Assembly (NCBI RefSeq): GCF_020911865.1
Contig: NZ_CP087131.1
Coordinates: forward strand, 744,001-808,000
DNA from: Chryseobacterium sp. C-71
GTDB lineage: Bacteria; Bacteroidota; Bacteroidia; Flavobacteriales; Weeksellaceae
Length of the DNA: 64,000 nucleotides
Direction of reading: 5' to 3'
In this document: in pieces, positions 44,731 to 53,210 of the stretch
Layout: the number at the start of each line of letters is the position of its first letter
Numbering within the stretch: position 1 is the first letter of the stretch
Translations under genes and position numbers: made by a program
The notes under the pieces: generated by a model
Database searches by the model: none
What the model saw: the letters and a program-made list of their open reading frames with translations, nothing else
What the model was told of the DNA's origin: nothing

Positions 44731-45555
44731 TTAATTTTTAATGAGTTCAATTCGGTTATTATCTTTTTTCAATCTTGCCTTCAAACGTTCTTCCTGATCT
44801 TTCATGTGCTTGTTTTGTCCTTCTTTCATAATCATCGTCATGCCACCCATCTGCATTTGCTGAAGACCTTTCGTTGGATCAGTCTCGTATTCTTTTACCA
44901 ATTTATTATATTGTTTTGAATTAACTAAAATTTCTTTAGCTGCAAAAATATCTTCTGGGAGCGAACTGATATTTTTCACAGCCTGCAAAGTAAAACGATG
45001 AGATTGGGTCTGATCTTCCAGCTTTACAATTAATCCGGGAAGTCCATGAAATTTGTATGGCCCATCCTGAATCGGAATATCTGTCGTAAACCATGCATAC
45101 CAATGTCTTCCGCCAAAACCAGCTTCTGCTTTTTGGGTTGTCCACTCACCGATTTTCAGTTTTTCAGAAGTGATTTTCCACACAATCGGTCTTTCTTCAG
45201 AAACCTTATACTGATCCATCAAAATTCTATTGTGTAAGAAAACCTCATATTTAGGATATTTTTTGGTAACTGAATATCTCACCAAACCTTTTCGCATATC
45301 AGATTTAATGTTGATTGCACCAGTTGCTGCCAATTGTTTTTCCAAATCAATTTTTGCAATAGAATCTGAATGATAAACCGTGTAACTGTAAAATTTTGAT
45401 CCTGATTCTGAAACATCCAGATTCATCAATTCATTTTTCACATCGGAAACGTTGGTAGAATCCAGGATAAATTTATATTCGTAGGTAAACCTTTTATTCT
45501 GTGCATTCACTAAGAAGGTAATCAGAAATACACTCAGAGAGATTATTAGTTTCAT
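44731..45555 (-). CDS. GLPGLI family protein (1st copy)
   Basis: 274 residues with signal peptide (KLIISLSVFLITFLVNAQ). The motif is GPYKFHGLPGLIVKLED after HWYAWFTTDIPIQDG. A C-terminal Met/Lys-rich region (QQMQMGGMTMIMKEGQNK) follows. It starts 7 bases after the stop of the second M56 gene. Its place behind M56 peptidases suggests that it is regulated through BlaI, or is a partner or substrate of that system (inference). Confidence 0.9.
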   Translation of the reverse strand: MKLIISLSVFLITFLVNAQNKRFTYEYKFILDSTNVSDVKNELMNLDVSESGSKFYSYTVYHSDSIAKIDLEKQLAATGAINIKSDMRKGLVRYSVTKKYPKYEVFLHNRILMDQYKVSEERPIVWKITSEKLKIGEWTTQKAEAGFGGRHWYAWFTTDIPIQDGPYKFHGLPGLIVKLEDQTQSHRFTLQAVKNISSLPEDIFAAKEILVNSKQYNKLVKEYETDPTKGLQQMQMGGMTMIMKEGQNKHMKDQEERLKARLKKDNNRIELIKN

Positions 45556-45562
45556 CTAAAAT

Positions 45563-47446
45563 TTATTTTGTGGAAAATTCTACTTTATCAAGTTTTGAGA
45601 AACCTTTATCTCCGTAAGGAGTTCTGTACATTTTTACAGATTTGAAAGGAGCTTTTGCAGAAGCAATATCTTTTCTAAAAACGTCTTCTTCAAAACTCTT
45701 CATGTATTTTTTCAGCTCTTCTTTTGTGAATTCTTTTCCGTCAACAAAAAATCTTCCATCTATGAGAGGCATCATCATTACGGTTGCTTTTACAGGATCT
45801 TTTCTATCATCCTTTGTTATTGATTGATCTTCATTTTTAACATAAGAAACAATTGCATCATATTTGAAAATAATCATATTATCTTTTCTGGCTTCAAACT
45901 CTTTTTCTGATTTAATTTTAAGTTTTTCAGCATCAGCTCGCAGCTCTTTAATTTCGTTTTGATTTAAAGGGTTTTTATTATAATCACGTCCTTTTTTGAA
46001 ATCCAAATTTTTGCTTACCTCATTTCCCCTCTTATCTTGTGCTTCCTCCACTGCTTTTCTTGCTTTTGCTGCTTCCAAAACTGATTGTCTCAGATTTTCT
46101 CTTTCTTGATCAGTAGATATCATTTTAGTCATGTACAAAAACATATCATTACCCACCTTATTCTCCTTCATCAGTTTGTTTCGCACAGCACTGGAAAGTT
46201 GATCGCTATTTTTGGCAGCACTATAAATCATTACTTTAATATCATCATTTTTAGGCGTTGAGTGGCTAAAAATATAATTGGGTGTATCTATATTTTTACC
46301 AAAAAAATCAATAAAGACATCTTTGCTCACTTTCTTACCGTCCACAAGAAATATATCGCTTTCACCTGCATCTTTCAATTGGTTTCCCCAAGAATTTTCT
46401 ACACTGCTAGTAATTTTCAGGTTTGAAATAGTGTTGGTGTTTGAAACTTCAGACACCGGTGGTTTTATAGTATCTCTAATTATTTCAACTGAAACATTTT
46501 CAGTATTCGGTTGAACTTCTGTAGGATTATTTTTAAATTCTAATGATTGAACTATTTTTTCAACATCATGATTAACCTTTTCTATTTCCTTATTTTTTGC
46601 GTTCACCATATAAGCGAAAGCGACGGTAAATAAAACCGGCAACGCTGAAATTCTGCGCACATATCCGAATTTTGTCTTTGGTTTTTGAATCATTTTAAGT
46701 CTTTTTTTAAGGTTTGAACTGAGAAAAGGACTGGTCGCAGGCAACTGATTTCCAGAAAAGTGACTTGCTAAAAGCATCTGCGCAAATGCTTTGGTGTCCG
46801 ATTGTTTCACGGCTTTATTGTCCGCCAGATATTCGTGAATTAAGTTAATTTCTTTTTTAATTAAATAAAAAAACGGATTGAACCAGAAAACAGCGGTAAC
46901 GATTTCAATAAAAATCTTATCATACGAATGTTTCTGCTCGATGTGAACCATCTCATGCTTTAAAATCTGCTTTCCAAGATCTGAATTGAGGATAATTGTA
47001 TTCTTCCAAAACAAATTTTTAAAATAAGAAAACGGAGCTTCTGAAAGATTGGTCTGGTAAAAATTGATTCCTTCAAAATTTTCTTTCTTAAATTGAGTTT
47101 TAAATCGAATAATCTTTAAAATTCCAAATACGAGTTTTGACAATAGCAGTATTGCAATTCCTATAATTCCAAAGTTGATATATTCCCAGTAATTGATTCC
47201 ATCATTTGTGTTTTTAGAATCTGTAAAGCTTTGAAATTTATTGATCACGAGAAAAACCTGATTGCTGAATTCTATCGTAAAATATTCAATTTTCAGCAAT
47301 GGCAAAATCAGTGAAACCACAACCAACAATAAAAGATAAAATCTGTTGTAATGATGGAATGTTTTGTCTTTCAGAAATAGAAGATAATACGCATACAATA
47401 TTCCGGAGCATACAATTGCTTTTAAACAGTAGGTTACAGTTTCCAT
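45563..47446 (-). CDS. M56-family membrane metallopeptidase (BlaR1-like), copy 2
   Basis: 627 residues. Membrane helices lie at about 9-26, 36-51 and 90-110, with a fourth at 267-284 (SALPVLFTVAFAYMVNA). The cytoplasmic zinc site is HEMVHIEQKH (164-173) with Glu205 in HEYLAD as likely third ligand. Unlike BlaR1 of Staphylococcus there is no penicillin-binding sensor domain. The periplasmic C-terminal 340 residues are charged and largely helical. It is paralogous to the gene upstream (19-base spacing). Confidence 0.9.
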   Translation of the reverse strand: METVTYCLKAIVCSGILYAYYLLFLKDKTFHHYNRFYLLLLVVVSLILPLLKIEYFTIEFSNQVFLVINKFQSFTDSKNTNDGINYWEYINFGIIGIAILLLSKLVFGILKIIRFKTQFKKENFEGINFYQTNLSEAPFSYFKNLFWKNTIILNSDLGKQILKHEMVHIEQKHSYDKIFIEIVTAVFWFNPFFYLIKKEINLIHEYLADNKAVKQSDTKAFAQMLLASHFSGNQLPATSPFLSSNLKKRLKMIQKPKTKFGYVRRISALPVLFTVAFAYMVNAKNKEIEKVNHDVEKIVQSLEFKNNPTEVQPNTENVSVEIIRDTIKPPVSEVSNTNTISNLKITSSVENSWGNQLKDAGESDIFLVDGKKVSKDVFIDFFGKNIDTPNYIFSHSTPKNDDIKVMIYSAAKNSDQLSSAVRNKLMKENKVGNDMFLYMTKMISTDQERENLRQSVLEAAKARKAVEEAQDKRGNEVSKNLDFKKGRDYNKNPLNQNEIKELRADAEKLKIKSEKEFEARKDNMIIFKYDAIVSYVKNEDQSITKDDRKDPVKATVMMMPLIDGRFFVDGKEFTKEELKKYMKSFEEDVFRKDIASAKAPFKSVKMYRTPYGDKGFSKLDKVEFSTK

Positions 47447-47465
47447 GATTTTGTTTTATGATAAT

Positions 47466-49466
47466 TTAGTCTTTCATTTTAATATGAATTTCTCCTGCCT
47501 CATTTCCTGTTGTTTTTGTTTTATTCACAGTTATACTGGATATTTTATTAGTGTCAAGCTTTTTCATTTCTTCATTCGAACTTGCTTTACCATCAATGAA
47601 AATTTTTATATTATCCGTTGAATTACTAACAATCATATCTTTTGCAACTGTTGTGTAAACCGAACTTTTAGAAAGAATTTTACTGTTTGCAGGCATTCCT
47701 GACTCCGTGTAGCTGGAAGTAACTGAATAATTGGTTTTTGGTTTTGCATGTGCATCCACTGAAATGATCCAAGGATTTCCTACCGGTATTTGTTCTTTTA
47801 CAATTTCTGCCTGCTTCTTAGAAATTTCTGCTTGTTTTCTTGCCAACTCAGCCTTTTCTTTTGATAATTTTTCAAATTTTCTCTGGTCTTTTTTAGATAA
47901 AACATAGGGCTTTACATCAGTATATTTTGCTACTCCTGTGTATCCACGAGCTACTATTGGAGGAGTTATAGGAGTTGGCGGCATAGGGACACTACTGTCT
48001 GAAAAAATCTTATTACCACTGATATAAAATTCATTTATTTTGCGGCCTGACAAATTTAGAGCCTCTTTCATAGTTCTAATTTTATCATCTGAAAGCCCAG
48101 ATTTTTCTTTGAAGTCTTTTGAATACAAAAATTCATCCACATCATAACCTTGTTCGTCATTACCATTTATTCTAACTTTGTATTTGTGTCCATCCGGGGA
48201 AATCCTGATTGATTTTCTATTCTCTAAGTTTAATTTTGGATTTTGAAATCCCAATCTTTTCTGAAGCTTTTCAACACTTTCCATATCCAAATGGTAAGAA
48301 AGATCTTTATCCATAATTCTATCCATCTCACCGGAAAGCTGTTTCAATTCTTTTGCCTTCAATTCAAATTCATAGCTGTTATCACCTTTTTCTTTGGCAA
48401 TTTTCTTCAGTTCCGCAGCTTTTTCTTTTGATTTTTCACTTAAAGTTTTCAGCTTTTCAGACTGTAATTTCAGCTTATCACTTGCTTTTGAAAGTTTGGC
48501 TTCCTGGCTTTCTACAATTTGATCCACATTGTTTTTAGGAGAAATGGTATCTCTTTTAATTTCAGAAACTGCTTTCTCGATTTCAATATTGGTTTCGGCA
48601 ATTTCTTTGTTTTTTGCGTTCACCATGTATGCGAAAGCAACTGTAAATAACACCGGTAATGCAAAAATTCTACGCGCATAACCGAATTTGGTTTGTGGTT
48701 TTTGTAACATTTTAAGTCTTTTTTTAAGGTTTGAACTTAGAAACGGACTGGTCGCTGGCAACTCTTTTCCGGAAAAGTGGCTTGCTAATAGCATCTGCGC
48801 AAATGCTTTGGTGTCCGATTGTTTGACGGCCTTTTTATCAGCCAGATATTCGTGAATTAAGCTTATTTCTTTTTTGATAATATGAAAGAACGGATTGAAC
48901 CAGAAAATAGCGGTAATGATCTCGATGAAAATCTTGTCATACGAATGTTTCTGCTCGATGTGAACCATTTCATGCTTTAAAATCTGCTTTCCAATGTCTG
49001 AATTGATGACAATCGTATTCTTCCAAAAGAGATTTTTGAAATATGAAAATGGGGCTTCTGAAAGGTTGGTTTGGTAGAAATTGACCCCTTCGAAAGTTTC
49101 TTTTTGAAACTGCTTTTTAAATTGTATAATTTTTAAAACTCCGTATATCAGTTTTCCTAAAAAATAGAAAGACACCAATCCCAAAGCTGAAAAAACAATT
49201 CTAAAATAAATGTAATCATGATCTGCTGTTTTATTTGTATTTAAATTCTGTATTTTATTAATGAGCAAATAAATGTCATTGCTTACTTCAATCGTAAAAT
49301 CTTCTACTCTTATTAAAGGAAGAAATAGAGAGACAATCATCGCAAACAATAAATAAAATCTGTTGTAATGATGAAACGTCTTGTCTTTAAGAGACAACTG
49401 ATAATAGAAAAATAGTACACCTGAGCAGATGATTACTTTTCCGAAATATAAAATCAGTGCTTCCAT
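47466..49466 (-). CDS. M56-family membrane metallopeptidase (BlaR1-like), copy 1
   Basis: 666 residues from the ATG at 49466 (MEALILYFGKVIICSG); an upstream in-frame start would overlap blaI and is rejected. Same architecture as copy 2: helices near 9-25, 37-52 and 90-112, zinc site HEMVHIEQKH (165-174), fourth helix at about 270-287. The periplasmic part contains a coiled coil (KASDKLKLQSEKLKTLSEKS and on) and ends in a plug-like segment (KISSITVNKTKT, EIHIKMK). It presumably cleaves BlaI on sensing an envelope signal. Confidence 0.9.
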   Translation of the reverse strand: MEALILYFGKVIICSGVLFFYYQLSLKDKTFHHYNRFYLLFAMIVSLFLPLIRVEDFTIEVSNDIYLLINKIQNLNTNKTADHDYIYFRIVFSALGLVSFYFLGKLIYGVLKIIQFKKQFQKETFEGVNFYQTNLSEAPFSYFKNLFWKNTIVINSDIGKQILKHEMVHIEQKHSYDKIFIEIITAIFWFNPFFHIIKKEISLIHEYLADKKAVKQSDTKAFAQMLLASHFSGKELPATSPFLSSNLKKRLKMLQKPQTKFGYARRIFALPVLFTVAFAYMVNAKNKEIAETNIEIEKAVSEIKRDTISPKNNVDQIVESQEAKLSKASDKLKLQSEKLKTLSEKSKEKAAELKKIAKEKGDNSYEFELKAKELKQLSGEMDRIMDKDLSYHLDMESVEKLQKRLGFQNPKLNLENRKSIRISPDGHKYKVRINGNDEQGYDVDEFLYSKDFKEKSGLSDDKIRTMKEALNLSGRKINEFYISGNKIFSDSSVPMPPTPITPPIVARGYTGVAKYTDVKPYVLSKKDQRKFEKLSKEKAELARKQAEISKKQAEIVKEQIPVGNPWIISVDAHAKPKTNYSVTSSYTESGMPANSKILSKSSVYTTVAKDMIVSNSTDNIKIFIDGKASSNEEMKKLDTNKISSITVNKTKTTGNEAGEIHIKMKD

Positions 49467-49467
49467 A

Positions 49468-49842
49468 TTAGTCTTTCTTTTTGAGTTCGTTGAGTAACAT
49501 TTCAAGATCTTCGACGGTCATTTCGTTTTTTTCAACCAAAAAAGAAACGGCACTTTTGTAAGAACCTTTAAAGTAATTTTTCACAAGACTTTTCATCGTC
49601 TTACCAGAATATTGCTCTTTAGAAACCAAAGAAAAATATTCGTGCTGCCTTCCATATATATTGTAGTCGACAAATTCTTTCTCTTTCAAAACCTTCAAAA
49701 TGGTTGAAACCGTATTCGTATGAGGTTTAGGCTCCGGGAAAAGATCAAGCACATCCTTTAGAAAACCTTTTTCGAGTTTCCATAAATATTGCATTACCTG
49801 CTCTTCTGCTTTTGTTAAGTTTTGAATCTTCATAGCTTTCAT
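49468..49842 (-). CDS. blaI: BlaI/MecI/CopY-family repressor
   Basis: 124 residues, winged helix: LTKAEEQVMQYLWKLEKGFL, TNTVSTILKVLKEKEFVDY and YGRQHEYFSLVSKEQY are the usual helix-3 and wing segments. The dimerisation tail ends with LEMLLNELKKKD. Such repressors are inactivated by cleavage by a cognate M56 peptidase. Start may be 49842 or the second ATG at 49833. The M56 gene starts one base after the stop. An operator-like palindrome lies at its promoter. Confidence 0.92.
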   Translation of the reverse strand: MKAMKIQNLTKAEEQVMQYLWKLEKGFLKDVLDLFPEPKPHTNTVSTILKVLKEKEFVDYNIYGRQHEYFSLVSKEQYSGKTMKSLVKNYFKGSYKSAVSFLVEKNEMTVEDLEMLLNELKKKD

Positions 49843-49872
49843 TATCTTATTTTTACGAGAGATTTCTATATC

Positions 49873-49920
49873 ACTAGTAAATTAGTTATACAAATGTAGA
49901 AATTAAATTCAATCGAACAA
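49873..49920 (-). promoter_or_regulatory. blaI operon promoter and operator; rest of the 312-base gap empty
   Basis: Minus-strand TTG (49920-49918), 19 bases, TACATTTG (49898-49891): full consensus. Directly downstream, at the expected transcription start, ACTAGTAAATTAGT (49873-49886) has the inverted half-sites ACTA/TAGT of BlaI-type operators. The gap from 49843 to 50154 otherwise holds only AT-rich sequence and presumably the promoter of the gene at 50155; I see no small gene in it. Confidence 0.75.
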
Positions 49921-50154
49921 CTATTTTTTTAGTGATAAAGATTTGATTTAATTAAATCCCTGATTATCAGTATTATATTTTTTATTAAAATATGTTAAAT
50001 TTTTAACTGACCTTATTTTATGACTAAATATTAGCATCAATCGACTTCATAAAGTCATAAATTCATAAAACTTGTTAAAATTTATTAAATAAAATTAAAA
50101 TCTACTTGCTTAAACTGAGAAAATATATTTATTTTAGTGCTTTAAAAATTTCTC

Positions 50155-50724
50155 ATGAAAAGATATAATCTACTAACTGTTTTATTATTATTTATTTTTA
50201 GCTTAACATCGGCTCAGGTGTCATCAGTTTTCGGCTCAGTGACCGAGGCTAAATCAAAAATCGAAGCTACGGTTCCTATCGTCGTAGAACATTTAAAAAA
50301 AATCAGTGAAAAACAAGGAAATACCACTGTTTTAGATAACGGAAAAACTGCTTTGCAAAACGAGTACGATAAAGTGTCTCAGGAATTTGATCTTTATAAA
50401 GGAAATATGGCAAGCTGTATCTTAGGAAAATCTAAGCTAACTAAAAAGTGCATGAACTATCACACACAATATTTCAGAAATACTTTAGGAATCTACGAAA
50501 ACTACATCAATTACGTTACTAAAAAGAACGGATACTTAGGAGTGCAAGATGACAGCGTAAAGCTAGACTTCAAACCAACAGAAATCGCTTCAAAAATTGA
50601 CAAAGATTTCTCAGGAGCTGTAGGCGCTGTGAAAAAGATGAAAGGAAACAACAAATCGACTTACTTCGACCAGCTTAAATCTGACGACTATAAACTTCAG
50701 AATTTCAGTACTCTGGTTAACTAA
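50155..50724 (+). CDS. hypothetical secreted protein
   Basis: 189 residues with a signal peptide (YNLLTVLLLFIFSLTSAQ). The mature part is helical and has two Cys (CILGKSKLTKKC), possibly a disulphide. No recognised family. Monocistronic: promoter region upstream and a strong terminator 7 bases after the stop. Confidence 0.7.
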   Translation: MKRYNLLTVLLLFIFSLTSAQVSSVFGSVTEAKSKIEATVPIVVEHLKKISEKQGNTTVLDNGKTALQNEYDKVSQEFDLYKGNMASCILGKSKLTKKCMNYHTQYFRNTLGIYENYINYVTKKNGYLGVQDDSVKLDFKPTEIASKIDKDFSGAVGAVKKMKGNNKSTYFDQLKSDDYKLQNFSTLVN

Positions 50725-50730
50725 ATAATG

Positions 50731-50762
50731 AATCCCGCTTCTACGAAGCGGGATTTTTTTTC
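50731..50762 (+). terminator. rho-independent terminator
   Basis: 11-bp perfect stem AATCCCGCTTC / GAAGCGGGATT (50731-50741 / 50745-50755), loop TAC, followed by T7. Confidence 0.92.
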
Positions 50763-50785
50763 GAGTATATTTTTTTATATGTAAA

Positions 50786-51184
50786 CTAACTTACGATGTA
50801 TTCTGATATTAAAGGTTGATTTTTAACGTCATCCCAGGTCAATTTCCAATCTTCTTTCACATCCATATCAATTTTCTGGTCTTTCATTTCTGCTACATAT
50901 CTTACGTCAAAAGCAATATCAAACTGGTTGTTGGCATTTTCTGTAATCTTAATATCAGAAACATAGTGCGTTGTATTGGCTACAAGATGGTTTTTAGATT
51001 CTGTGAACCAATTGCTAAATCCTTCATGCCCGGTAAACAAATCATTCCCTGGGAACTTCATTTTTACATCTTCAGACAAATATTGAAGGAAGAAGCTGTT
51101 TTCATCTAATCGGTCAAAATGTTCAAACCATTTTTTCATAAATGCTTCAATCTTTTCGACTTTCGTTTGCTGTAAATTTTCCAT
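50786..51184 (-). CDS. NTF2/SnoaL-like protein
   Basis: 132 residues, one small cone-shaped domain: EKIEAFMKKWFEHFDRLDEN, then LYLSEDVKMKFPGNDLFTGHEGFSNWF, with beta strands ANNQFDIAFDVRYVAEM and DVKEDWKLTWDD. The family covers ketosteroid-isomerase-like enzymes and non-enzymatic binders; neither catalytic residues nor substrate can be assigned. Monocistronic, convergent with the gene at 50155. Confidence 0.8.
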   Translation of the reverse strand: MENLQQTKVEKIEAFMKKWFEHFDRLDENSFFLQYLSEDVKMKFPGNDLFTGHEGFSNWFTESKNHLVANTTHYVSDIKITENANNQFDIAFDVRYVAEMKDQKIDMDVKEDWKLTWDDVKNQPLISEYIVS

Positions 51185-51389
51185 AAATCTTTTATTTGAA
51201 TTATTCTTTTTGAACTATTTAAAATTTGAGTTTCAAAACAAGTTTAACAATTTCAAGTTATTTTAATTCGTATTTGAGTTAAATACAATCTAAAACTTTA
51301 CCATTAAAGTTATTAAAATTTTGACAAATCCCTACTTAAACAACTAATTTATGATTTTTTTATGAAAATTACTTCATAATTATTAACAT

Positions 51390-51446
51390 AAAAAAGGAGA
51401 ACTACTTTCGTAATTCTCCTATTGGTAGCGGGAACCGGACTAGAAC
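51390..51446 (+). repeat. distal attachment-site repeat (duplicated tRNA-fMet 3' end)
   Basis: 52 identical bases (51390-51441), or 57 bases with one mismatch, shared with 54883-54939. It includes a terminator hairpin AGGAGAA...TTCTCCT and the last 16 bases of the mature tRNA with an encoded CCA. Outside the repeat the sequence diverges completely. Confidence 0.85.
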
Positions 51447-51450
51447 TTCC

Positions 51451-51742
51451 GGAGTTTGGGGCATTAAAATTCTTCAAAGAATTCTTGGTGTTGCCGATGA
51501 TGGTGTAGTAGGTCCTAAAACTATTGAGGCTTTAAAACCAAAGTCAATTTGATGCTTTAGTATCACATACATATAATACCGGAGGATCTTCTACATTATT
51601 TGATTTGATCAATAAAAAATCATCGAAAGACGTTATTAAGGATTGGTTTGAAAACAGGTACATTACTGCTCAAGGTGTAAAACTGCGAGGTTTAGTTAGA
51701 CGTGGAAGGCAGAATCTGATTTATATTTTAGTTTTTAGATAA
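51451..51742 (+). pseudogene. phage lysozyme / peptidoglycan-binding gene remnant
   Basis: Frame one (51451-51552) reads GVWGIKILQRILGVADDGVV and GPKTIEALKPKS, a peptidoglycan-binding segment, and stops. Frame two (51542-51742) reads SQFDALVSHTYNTGGSSTLF, DLINKKSSKDVIKDWF and ITAQGVKLRGLVRRGRQ, the C-terminal part of a GH24 phage lysozyme. The catalytic N-terminus is gone, and the two pieces are out of frame. It starts directly inside the att repeat, marking the element as phage-derived. Confidence 0.8.
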
Positions 51743-51792
51743 AAATTAGGATATAAAAGAATAAAAAAATTCCGTTAATATAACGGAATTTT

Positions 51793-52761
51793 TTATTCTT
51801 TCTTTTCTGTAAGTTTAATATTTTTACTTTTCAAGAATTCTGAAAAATTTTCTAGAACATCCAAATTTCCATTTAAATCTAATATAGGCATTATTTCTAA
51901 TCCTGCTATACTTAAAAAGTATCCTGTAGGATTTATATTTTGGGGATTTTTGCCTAGTTCAATAGTTTCAAGATAGTATTCTTTTTTTCCATGAGAAATT
52001 GTAGTTGTAGTATCTGGAAATTCAGATAATCTAAGTCCTGATGTTGTACTATGAATCAAGCCATAATTCTGTAAAGTCTGTATTTCATGATATAGAATAC
52101 CCAATGCTGTATAATCTTTAAAACCGTCTCCTAAAACAGGCATCATTGCAATAGGAACTTTATTTTCGAGTGGAATATAAAAAGACGCATTACAAAATTT
52201 TAAAAAAATAGAGGCAACTGCCGAATCTAATTGAGATACAACATTGATGGTTTTTAAAGAGAAAGAACCAGGATTTGAAATTTCATTTGATAATAATTTG
52301 CCATAGAAAAGTCTCATGTCATCACTACTTTTCAACTTTGCGATTTCTTCGAAACTATTTAACCAATCTTCTGAAATTTCATCGACAGTTTCGGAATCTG
52401 AAATGTGTGTATGAGCTAAATTATTAGCTGCATTACTGACTATTTGGTCTAAATTTATCTGCTGTTTAATAATCTTTGAAGCAAATCTTTCAACAGCCTT
52501 TATGCTATAGACTTCAGGCACCTCAATTTGATCACTCATATTTTCTGTAATATTTCCTATAAGTAATTTCCTTGCCTCGGTATTCGCTCTTCGTAAATCA
52601 GCCTGTCCTTCTAAATATGCAACCGGAATATCCACGGCAGCTGTGCAAAGTTTTCCAACTGAAGTCCAAAAGTTTTTCTGAATTGGAGCTGGAATACCTG
52701 TTGCAATTGTTGTCATTGCATCAACAATATTTTCTAATGAATTATTTTCGTTATTTTCCAT
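51793..52761 (-). CDS. DUF2806-like island cargo protein
   Basis: 322 residues. Hallmark part: KLKSSDDMRLFYGKLLSNEI followed by NPGSFSLKTINVVSQLD (about 141-178), the best conserved stretch of DUF2806 proteins. An N-terminal helical region holds VAYLEGQADLRRANTEARK. No membrane helix and no catalytic motif recognised. Function of the family is unknown to me. In this island it is divergent from a nuclease gene, which suggests a defence-type role (inference). Confidence 0.7.
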   Translation of the reverse strand: MENNENNSLENIVDAMTTIATGIPAPIQKNFWTSVGKLCTAAVDIPVAYLEGQADLRRANTEARKLLIGNITENMSDQIEVPEVYSIKAVERFASKIIKQQINLDQIVSNAANNLAHTHISDSETVDEISEDWLNSFEEIAKLKSSDDMRLFYGKLLSNEISNPGSFSLKTINVVSQLDSAVASIFLKFCNASFYIPLENKVPIAMMPVLGDGFKDYTALGILYHEIQTLQNYGLIHSTTSGLRLSEFPDTTTTISHGKKEYYLETIELGKNPQNINPTGYFLSIAGLEIMPILDLNGNLDVLENFSEFLKSKNIKLTEKKE

Positions 52762-52973
52762 ATTGATAATAGTTTTTCACGAATATAGAAATATTTATTA
52801 AATTTACATAGCCGGTTTATTAAACCGTTTAGAATTCTTATTGGGCTTTCATTTTTTGGAAGCCTAATTTTATTTATTACTTTAAGTTCTATTTTAAAAA
52901 TTATATGATTTTTACCTATGCCTTACGAGTTGGGGCTTATAAAAGATCACTAATTAATTACTATATTTACTCA

Positions 52974-53210
52974 ATGGCAATTTCTAAAGATCAAATAGAT
53001 AAATTAAAGTCCTTCGGATTTAAAGCTCGAAGTACAAAAAGATTTTCATATTTGAATACTTACAATCAATTCGTTACAGTGAATGTCCTTGATAATAGCT
53101 TCCAATTGGAAATTGACGGTAGAAGGATATATGGAACGAATTTGTCATACGAAAACTTAATTAAAATAGTAACCATTTTATATCCAAATGAAAGCAGGCA
53201 AAGAGTATGA
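52974..53210 (+). CDS. small cargo protein, overlaps the nuclease gene
   Basis: 78 residues from the ATG at 52974 (MAISKDQIDKLKSFGFKARS); an upstream extension of 23 codons is rejected as it has no coding character. The protein is basic at the N-terminus and ends SRQRV. No family recognised. Its last 23 bases overlap the start of the Mrr-like gene, so the two are translationally coupled and probably act together (inference). Confidence 0.65.
   Translation: MAISKDQIDKLKSFGFKARSTKRFSYLNTYNQFVTVNVLDNSFQLEIDGRRIYGTNLSYENLIKIVTILYPNESRQRV

Noticed and set aside
48243..48538. Plus-strand frames within the first M56 gene
   Set aside because: Mirror images of the coiled-coil coding region; Phe/Leu-rich from Lys/Glu codons read in reverse.
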